Assembly (NCBI RefSeq): GCF_003231305.1
Contig: NZ_QKVM01000005.1
Location: 1-64,000 of the forward strand
Reading direction: 5' to 3'
DNA length: 64,000 nucleotides
Origin: Pseudomonas sichuanensis
GTDB taxonomy: Bacteria > Pseudomonadota > Gammaproteobacteria > Pseudomonadales > Pseudomonadaceae
A program made the position numbers and the translations under genes. Below are positions 58,636 through 64,000 of this stretch, one piece after another (the first letter of the stretch is position 1; the number at the start of each line of letters is the position of its first letter). The notes beneath the pieces are model-generated. The model saw only the letters and a program-made list of their open reading frames with translations. It was not told the origin of the DNA and made no database searches.

Positions 58636-59346
58636 ATGTCCGAGCCTATCCGCCTGTCCAAACGCCTCATCGAACAGCTTGGCTGCTCGCGCCGAGAGGC
58701 CGAACTGTACATCGAAGGAGGCTGGGTCACGGTCGATGGCGAAGTGGTCGAACAGCCGCAATTCAAGATCCTCGACCAGCGCGTGGAACTGCTGCCTGGC
58801 GCCCGCGCCGAAACCCTGGAGCCTGTGACCTTGCTGCTCAATCAGCAAGCCGGCCAGAACGTGACAATCGCCCAGGCAGGCATGTCCATGGCCACCCTCA
58901 GCGAAGCCCACCGCGAAGGCCTGCGCCCGCTGCACGGCCACTTCACCCGCCAGGACTGCATCGCCCCACTGCTGCCGGGCGCCAGCGGCCTGCAAGTGTT
59001 CACCCAGGACTGGCGCGTCAGCCGCAAGGTCGACGCCGACCTGCGACGCCTCGAGCAGGAATACATCGTCCAGGTCAGCGGCGAGGCCAAACCCGGTGCG
59101 CTGGAACGCCTGGCCCGCGGCGTGGAGCGCAAGGGCGTGGAGCTGCCCAAGGCCAAGGCCAGCTGGCAGAACGAACAGCATCTGCGCATGGTGCTGAAGA
59201 ACCCGCAACGCGGGCAAATTGAGGCGCTGTGCGAAACCGCTGGCCTGAAGGTGCTGGGCATGCGCCGCATCCGCCTGGGCGGCGTGTCGATGGGCAAGCT
59301 GCCAGCGGGGCAATGGCGCTATGTCGCCGCCACCGAACGTTTCTAG
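58636..59346 (+). CDS. Divergent RsuA/RluF-family S4-domain protein
   Basis: This 236-residue protein has an N-terminal S4 RNA-binding domain (about 5-50, LSKRLIEQLGCSRREAELYIEGGWVTVDG) and a pseudouridine-synthase-like body. The usual catalytic motif GRLDxDTxGL is replaced by TRQDCIAPLLPGASGL (Asp107 may be retained with a six-residue insertion). The usual YHQV(K/R)RM segment is RGQIEALCE (192-200). Activity is therefore uncertain; it could be an altered synthase or an RNA-binding protein only. The ATG at 58636 starts the S4 domain. Confidence 0.8.
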   Translation: MSEPIRLSKRLIEQLGCSRREAELYIEGGWVTVDGEVVEQPQFKILDQRVELLPGARAETLEPVTLLLNQQAGQNVTIAQAGMSMATLSEAHREGLRPLHGHFTRQDCIAPLLPGASGLQVFTQDWRVSRKVDADLRRLEQEYIVQVSGEAKPGALERLARGVERKGVELPKAKASWQNEQHLRMVLKNPQRGQIEALCETAGLKVLGMRRIRLGGVSMGKLPAGQWRYVAATERF

Positions 59347-59394
59347 CATTACTGCCGCGCGGACAGGTGCGGCACTTGAACAGGATTTGCTCCA

Positions 59395-59856
59395 ATGAAC
59401 CACAACGACGTCATGCGTAGCCTGCGCTACATGATCAAAGCCAACGACCAGAAAATGGCCGAAATCATCGGCCTGGCCGGCCTGCAGGTAAACGCAGAGG
59501 CGATTGCAGGCTATGTGAAGAAAGAAGAAGAGCCCGGCTTCGTACAATGCCCGGACAAGGTCATGGCCTATTTTCTCGACGGCCTGGTGATCCATCGCCG
59601 CGGCCGCGACGACAGCCGCCCGCCACAGCCTGTCGAGCTGCCGGTGACCAACAACACCATTCTCAAGAAGCTGCGAGTGGCCTTCGAGCTGAAGGAAGAC
59701 GACCTGCACGCGGTGCTCAAGGCGGTCAACTTCCCGGTGTCCAAGCCCGAACTGAGCGCGCTGTTCCGCAAGGTCGGCCATGACAACTACCGCCCTTGCG
59801 GCGACCAGCTGCTGCGCAACTTCCTCAAGGGCCTCACTCAGCGCGTGCGTGGCTGA
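59395..59856 (+). CDS. yehS: YehS/DUF1456 family protein
   Basis: This 153-residue protein contains two repeats of the DUF1456 motif (DVMRSLRYMIKANDQKM and NNTILKKLRVAFELKEDDL). The function is unknown. The stop overlaps the trmO start (TGATG), so the two are translationally coupled. Confidence 0.92.
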   Translation: MNHNDVMRSLRYMIKANDQKMAEIIGLAGLQVNAEAIAGYVKKEEEPGFVQCPDKVMAYFLDGLVIHRRGRDDSRPPQPVELPVTNNTILKKLRVAFELKEDDLHAVLKAVNFPVSKPELSALFRKVGHDNYRPCGDQLLRNFLKGLTQRVRG

Positions 59857-60551
59857 TGCAACACATTGTCTCGCCGGTCGGCATCGTCCGCTCCTGCTTC
59901 AAGGAGAAGTTCGCCATCCCGCGCCAGCCACAACTGGCGCCAGCAGCGCGGGGCGTGCTCGAACTGCTGCCGCCGTTCGACCAGGGCGACGCAGTAGAGG
60001 GGTTGGAGCAGGTCAGCCACGTTTGGCTGTTGTTCCTGTTCCACGAAGCGCTGGAAGACAAGCCACGCCTGAAGGTGCGCCCGCCGCGCCTGGGTGGCAA
60101 CAAGAGCATGGGCGTGTTCGCCACCCGCGCCACCCATCGCCCCAACGGCATCGGTCAGTCGGTGGTGCGCCTGGAAGGCGTCGAGCCTGGGCGCCTGCTG
60201 CTTTCAGGCATCGATCTGCTCGACGGCACGCCGGTGCTGGATATCAAACCCTACGTGCCCTATGCCGATAGCATCCTGGAGGCGACCAACCAGATGGCTG
60301 GCGCGGCACCCGCGCCCATCGCCGTACAGTGGAGTGAAAGCGCCCTGCCCCAGGCTCGCGAACATGCACTGCGCCTGGACGAGCCACTGGTGGCGTTGAT
60401 CGAACAGTGTTTGGCACAGGACCCGCGGCCCGCCTATCAGGTACCGCCCGTCGAGCGGGTTTACGGGGTGAAGTTCTGGGATGTGCAGGTGCGCTGGCAC
60501 TATCCTCAGCCTGATCGGATCCGGGTGCTGGAGGTCGTGCGGGATTCATGA
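59856..60551 (+). CDS. trmO: tRNA (adenine-N6)-methyltransferase TrmO (TsaA)
   Basis: This 231-residue protein of the TsaA/TrmO family methylates N6 of the t6A37 modification in tRNA-Thr using SAM. The beta-barrel SAM-binding segment NKSMGVFATRATHRPNGIG is present. It starts on the yehS stop and ends before a bidirectional terminator shared with fprA. Confidence 0.92.
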   Translation: MQHIVSPVGIVRSCFKEKFAIPRQPQLAPAARGVLELLPPFDQGDAVEGLEQVSHVWLLFLFHEALEDKPRLKVRPPRLGGNKSMGVFATRATHRPNGIGQSVVRLEGVEPGRLLLSGIDLLDGTPVLDIKPYVPYADSILEATNQMAGAAPAPIAVQWSESALPQAREHALRLDEPLVALIEQCLAQDPRPAYQVPPVERVYGVKFWDVQVRWHYPQPDRIRVLEVVRDS

Positions 60552-60578
60552 GCCTTCGGCTTTGCTGAATCCAGGCAT

Positions 60579-60609
60579 AAAAAAACGCAGGCCAAGGCCT
60601 GCGTTTTTT
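60579..60609. terminator. bidirectional terminator between trmO and fprA
   Basis: AAAAAACGCAGGCC and GGCCTGCGTTTTTT form a near-continuous palindrome with T-tracts for both strands. Confidence 0.92.
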
Positions 60610-60626
60610 CGTTTACCGCGCTCGCC

Positions 60627-61406
60627 TTACTTCTCGACGAAGGCGCGCTCGATCAGGTAATCACCTGGCTCGCGCATGCGCGCCGAGATCTTCAGGCCGA
60701 AGCTGTCCAGCACTTCGCTGGTCTCGTCGAGCATGCTCGGGCTGCCGCAGATCATCGCGCGGTCATCCTGCGGGTTGATCGGTGGCAGGCCGATATCGCT
60801 GAACAGCTTGCCGCTGCGCATCAGATCGGTCAGACGGCCCTGGTTCTCGAACGGCTCGCGGGTCACGGTCGGATAGTAGATCAGCTTGTCGCGTACGGAC
60901 TCGCCGAAGAACTCGTTCTGCGGCAGGTGCTCGGTGATGAACTCGCGGTAGGCGACTTCGTTCACGTAGCGCACGCCGTGGACCAGGATCACCTTCTCGA
61001 AACGCTCGTAGGTCTCGGGGTCCTGGATGACGCTCATGAAGGGCGCCAGGCCAGTGCCGGTGCTCAGCAGGTACAGGTGCTTGCCCGGGTTCAGGTCGTC
61101 AAGCACCAGCGTGCCGGTAGGCTTCTTGCTGATGATGATCTCGTCGCCTTCCTTCAGGTGTTGCAGCTGCGAGGTCAACGGACCATCCGGCACCTTGATG
61201 CTGAAGAATTCCAGGTGCTCTTCCCAGTTCGGCGACGCGATGGAGTAGGCGCGCATGAGCGGGCGGCCGCTTTCCTGCTGCAGGCCGATCATCACGAACT
61301 GACCGTTCTCGAAGCGCAGGCCCGGATCGCGGGTGCACTTGAAGCTGAACAGGGTGTCGTTCCAGTGGTGAACACTGAGGACACGTTCGTGGTTCATGTT
61401 GCTCAT
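60627..61406 (-). CDS. fprA: Ferredoxin-NADP+ reductase
   Basis: This 259-residue FAD flavoprotein exchanges electrons between NADPH and ferredoxin/flavodoxin. The FAD motif is RAYSIASP, the NADPH segment is GTGLAPFMSV, and the C-terminal IERAFVEK stacks near the flavin. GGAG precedes the ATG at 61406. In P. putida fprA is induced by oxidative stress through the LysR-type regulator FinR, encoded divergently next to it, as here. Confidence 0.96.
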   Translation of the reverse strand: MSNMNHERVLSVHHWNDTLFSFKCTRDPGLRFENGQFVMIGLQQESGRPLMRAYSIASPNWEEHLEFFSIKVPDGPLTSQLQHLKEGDEIIISKKPTGTLVLDDLNPGKHLYLLSTGTGLAPFMSVIQDPETYERFEKVILVHGVRYVNEVAYREFITEHLPQNEFFGESVRDKLIYYPTVTREPFENQGRLTDLMRSGKLFSDIGLPPINPQDDRAMICGSPSMLDETSEVLDSFGLKISARMREPGDYLIERAFVEK

Positions 61407-61478
61407 CGATGGGGCTCCTGAAGAAAAACGCAGCGCGCACAAGGCGCACAGTTGCGCGATAGTTTAGGGGCAGCGACA

Positions 61479-61506
61479 ATATCTGTTAACTGAATTATCA
61501 AGATAT
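61479..61506. promoter_or_regulatory. candidate FinR-binding region
   Basis: ATATC-N18-GATAT and nested TATCAAGATA lie in the AT-rich 120-base gap between fprA and finR. LysR-type proteins bind such interrupted dyads; this assignment is inferred from position. Confidence 0.45.
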
Positions 61507-61526
61507 GTGTTATCGGTTATATAGAT

Positions 61527-62453
61527 ATGCGATTTACACTTCGTCAACTTCAGGTCTTCGTCGCCGTCGCCCAGCACCAGAGCGTGTCCCGGGCCGCGGG
61601 CGTGCTGGCCTTGTCGCAGTCAGCCGCCAGCACCTCGATCACCGAACTGGAGCGCCAATCCAGTTGCCAACTGTTCGACCGCGCCGGCAAGCGCCTGAGC
61701 CTCAACGCCTTGGGCCATCAGTTACTGCCCCAGGCAGTGGCCCTACTCGACCAGGCCAAAGAGATCGAGGACCTGCTCAATGGCAAGTCCGGCTTCGGCT
61801 CGTTGGCGGTCGGAGCCACCCTGACCATCGGCAACTACCTGGCCACCCTGCTGATCGGCAGTTTCATGCAGGTGCACCCGGAGAGCCAGGTCAAACTGCA
61901 CGTGCAGAACACTGCGCATATCGTGCAACAGGTCGCCCACTATGAAATTGACCTGGGTCTAATCGAAGGTGATTGCAACCACCCTGACCTGGAAGTACAG
62001 CCCTGGGTGGAAGATGAACTGGTGGTGTTCTGCGCCCCACAGCACCCGCTGGCCAAAGTCGGCCACGCCAGCATCGAGCAGCTCTCCCATGAGGCCTGGA
62101 TTTTGCGTGAACAGGGCTCTGGCACGCGCCTGACCTTCGACCAGGCCATGCGCCACCACCGCGCCAACCTCAATATTCGCCTTGAGCTGGAACACACCGA
62201 AGCGATCAAGCGCGCGGTGGAATCAGGCCTGGGGATCGGCTGCATCTCGCGCCTGGCCCTGCGCGACGCCTTCCGCCGCGGCAGCCTGGTACCGGTGGAA
62301 ACCCCGGCCCTGGACCTGGCGCGGCAGTTCTATTTCATCTGGCACAAGCAGAAGTACCAGACCTCGGCCATGCGCGAGTTCCTCGAACTGTGCCGCAGCT
62401 TCACCGCAGGCGTGCAGCGCAGCGACGAAATCGTCCTGCCGCCGATCGCCTGA
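61527..62453 (+). CDS. finR: LysR-type regulator FinR
   Basis: This 308-residue regulator has an N-terminal winged helix-turn-helix (LRQLQVFVAVAQHQSVSRAA and ALSQSAASTSITELE) and an effector domain. It is divergent from fprA, the arrangement of the known P. putida FinR-FprA pair, where FinR activates fprA under superoxide or NADPH stress. The ribosome site is weak. Confidence 0.93.
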   Translation: MRFTLRQLQVFVAVAQHQSVSRAAGVLALSQSAASTSITELERQSSCQLFDRAGKRLSLNALGHQLLPQAVALLDQAKEIEDLLNGKSGFGSLAVGATLTIGNYLATLLIGSFMQVHPESQVKLHVQNTAHIVQQVAHYEIDLGLIEGDCNHPDLEVQPWVEDELVVFCAPQHPLAKVGHASIEQLSHEAWILREQGSGTRLTFDQAMRHHRANLNIRLELEHTEAIKRAVESGLGIGCISRLALRDAFRRGSLVPVETPALDLARQFYFIWHKQKYQTSAMREFLELCRSFTAGVQRSDEIVLPPIA

Positions 62454-62456
62454 AGG

Positions 62457-62822
62457 TCAGCCCAGCAGGATCACGCCCCACACCACCGCCACCATGGACA
62501 TCGCCACCAGTTGCGCGGCGCTGCCCATGTCCTTGGCGTTTTTCGACAGTGGATGGCGCTCCAGCGAAATACGATCGATGGCCGCCTCCACCGCCGAGTT
62601 GAGCAGTTCGACGATCAACCCCAGCAGGCACACGGCAATCAGGATCGCCCGCTCGACACGGCTCACCGGCAGCCAGAAAGCCGTCGGGATCAGCAGCACA
62701 TTGAGCAACACCAGTTGGCGGAAAGCGGCTTCGCCCTTGAAGGCGGTGCGCAGGCCGTCCAGCGAGTAGCCGGCAGCATTGAAAATCCGTTTGAGGCCGG
62801 TCTGGCCCTTGAATGGCGACAT
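62457..62822 (-). CDS. dgkA: Diacylglycerol kinase
   Basis: This 121-residue integral membrane kinase has three helices and the motif AVEAAIDRISLERHPLSKNAKD, which carries the catalytic Glu and the ATP-site residues. It recycles diacylglycerol to phosphatidic acid. It converges with finR at a gap of three bases. Confidence 0.97.
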   Translation of the reverse strand: MSPFKGQTGLKRIFNAAGYSLDGLRTAFKGEAAFRQLVLLNVLLIPTAFWLPVSRVERAILIAVCLLGLIVELLNSAVEAAIDRISLERHPLSKNAKDMGSAAQLVAMSMVAVVWGVILLG

Positions 62823-62897
62823 GTGTCACTCACTTCATCGATGAAAGCCTGGCAGGCTAATCCGACGCTGGTCAAAAAAGCGTGAAGGCGCAGGGAC

Positions 62898-63548
62898 TTA
62901 GCTGGTCGAAACCGATTCAAGTTGTTGCAACAGCAACGCGGCCTGCGTGCGCGTGCGCACCCCGAGCTTGCGGAAGATTGCAGTCACATGGGCCTTGATG
63001 GTCGCTTCCGACACACTCAGCTCATAGGCGATCTGTTTGTTCAGCAAGCCTTCGCAGACCATGGTCAGCACCCGGAACTGCTGGGGTGTGAGGCTTGCGA
63101 GGCCCTCGCTGGCGGCCTTGGCCTCAGCCGATACATCGACCTTCTCGAATGCCTGGGGTGGCCACCAGACATCGCCATCGAGCACGTTGCGTACCGCTTC
63201 CTGGATCTTGCTCAGCTCGCTGGACTTGGGGATGAAACCACTGGCACCGAATTCACGGGATTTCACCACGACCGCCGCTTCTTCCTGCGCCGACACCATC
63301 ACCACCGGGATTTGCGGGTACTGCCCACGCAACAGGACCAGGCCGGAGAAGCCATAGGCACCGGGCATGTTCAAGTCCAGCAGGACAAGGTCCCAATCGG
63401 ACTTTTCCGTCAGGCTGGCTTCCAGCTCGGCGATGCTCGCCACTTCAACCAGCCGCACGTCCGGCCCGAGGCCGAGGGTAACGGCCTGGCGCAGTGCGCT
63501 GCGAAACAACGGGTGGTCATCGGCAATCAGGATTTCGTATGTGGCCAT
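62898..63548 (-). CDS. erdR: LuxR/NarL-type response regulator, ErdR-like
   Basis: This 216-residue response regulator has a receiver domain with Asp10/Asp11 and the phosphoacceptor Asp58 (LLDLNMPG) and a C-terminal LuxR-type helix-turn-helix (LTPQQFRVLTMVCEGLLNKQIA then VSEATIKAHVTAIFRKLGV). Next to dgkA and fprA/finR it matches the P. putida ErdR locus, whose product activates acetyl-CoA synthetase and ethanol-oxidation genes. No cognate kinase gene is adjacent within the window. Confidence 0.88.
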   Translation of the reverse strand: MATYEILIADDHPLFRSALRQAVTLGLGPDVRLVEVASIAELEASLTEKSDWDLVLLDLNMPGAYGFSGLVLLRGQYPQIPVVMVSAQEEAAVVVKSREFGASGFIPKSSELSKIQEAVRNVLDGDVWWPPQAFEKVDVSAEAKAASEGLASLTPQQFRVLTMVCEGLLNKQIAYELSVSEATIKAHVTAIFRKLGVRTRTQAALLLQQLESVSTS

Positions 63549-63803
63549 CGATCTATGGATCCTGTTCTGTGCCAGGCGAGGGGATACGGGATACGCCTGG
63601 CAGGCAACTCAAGGCGCGAACGGCAGGGCCGCCGGCCGGGACGGCACGGCGAAGTCCGGGGTAACAGCAGCTTCGTCGTGCCCGAATCGGCGCCAAGGAT
63701 GACGAGCACGCACCGAGTGGTCAAGCCAATTGCCCGGTCGTACCCACCTCCCTGGCTGCCAGCTCCGTCAGTATGAACCAATCCGCAGCGCCCGCCCCTT
63801 GGA

Positions 63804-64000
63804 CTATAGGAAGGTATGCAAACGCTGGTGTACCTCATCCTGCTCATCGAGCGGCAGGCGCCGCTTGCCACTGAGGTAATGCAGGCTGAACACATCCAGA
63901 TAGGCATCCAGGGCCTGCGAAGCCTGGCTGTCGCCGGCCAGGTCCAGGCACATGGCCGCCACTTCCGCCGTGCAGAAATGGTCGTCGCGCTTGGAACGAC
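63804..64000 (-). CDS. C-terminal part of an uncharacterised gene, cut by the window edge
   Basis: A minus-strand reading frame enters from the right edge and stops at 63804-63806 after about 65 codons. The tail reads DDHFCTAEVAAMCLDLAG and ends RLPLDEQDEVHQRLHTFL, a soluble helical segment with no recognised domain. Codon use is like its neighbours. Its start is outside the window. The 255 bases between it and erdR hold no other gene. Confidence 0.6.
   Translation of the reverse strand, partial: RSKRDDHFCTAEVAAMCLDLAGDSQASQALDAYLDVFSLHYLSGKRRLPLDEQDEVHQRLHTFL

Overview
The window looks like a chromosomal core segment of a Pseudomonas putida-group bacterium. The evidence is high-GC coding with Pseudomonas-type gene starts, a XenA-type flavin reductase, a McpU-like polyamine chemoreceptor beside a PuuP-like permease, the fprA/finR/dgkA/erdR-like cluster known from P. 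putida, a signal-peptide-bearing malate:quinone oxidoreductase, and several inverted pairs of the GTGGGAGCGGGCTTGCCCCGCGA palindromic repeat (REP) typical of this group. No prophage, transposase, CRISPR array or restriction/defence cassette was found. The stretch is mostly ordinary and well conserved.

Layout. 1-4850 (+): a trans-4-hydroxyproline catabolic cluster (epimerase, deaminase, 2-oxoglutarate semialdehyde dehydrogenase, FAD dehydrogenase) that takes hydroxyproline to 2-oxoglutarate. 4966-6446: xenA divergent from an ArsR-like regulator. 6645-10771 (-): mqo, a small lipoprotein and a chemoreceptor. 11280-14980 (-): the dapA-bamC-MBL hydrolase-purC run, then tRNA-Ser(CGA). 15241-20519: gcvR-bcp, a PerM/AI-2E-type permease, a TusA-like protein, a BepA-like protease and nadA. 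20797-28318: a DUF945 protein, then puuP-like permease, mcpU-like receptor and a phosphoethanolamine transferase. 28462-40935 (-): tRNA-Lys, queC, queE, cpoB, pal, tolB, tolA, tolR, tolQ, ybgC, ruvB, ruvA, ruvC, yebC, aspS and a FmdB zinc-ribbon gene. 41028-43565: RHH protein, Dps-like protein, membrane/cold-shock fusion, slyX and HIT. 44314-49552: OprD-family porin, proS, an unknown lipoprotein and dinB with a consensus LexA box. 49716-50302: three tandem initiator tRNA genes, each with its own promoter and terminator. 50517-60551: mprF-virJ, kup, rimO, a YjaB-like acetyltransferase, a divergent RsuA-family protein, yehS and trmO. 60627-64000: fprA, finR, dgkA, an ErdR-like response regulator and a truncated gene at the edge.

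Functional themes are cell-envelope maintenance (BamC, Tol-Pal, BepA, MprF with a probable aminoacyl-lipid hydrolase, phosphoethanolamine transferase), translation and tRNA biology (AspRS, ProRS, QueC/QueE, RimO, TrmO, tRNAs) and nutrient sensing (hydroxyproline, polyamines, malate).

The features most worth following up are a 28-codon upstream reading frame overlapping the puuP-like start with an inverted repeat upstream; the triple initiator-tRNA units; a four-helix membrane protein ending in a cold-shock RNA-binding domain; an RsuA-family protein whose two catalytic-domain motifs are altered; a probable ArsR operator at xenA; and an Mqo with a Sec-type signal but no twin arginine. I did not find a clearly undescribed multi-gene system.
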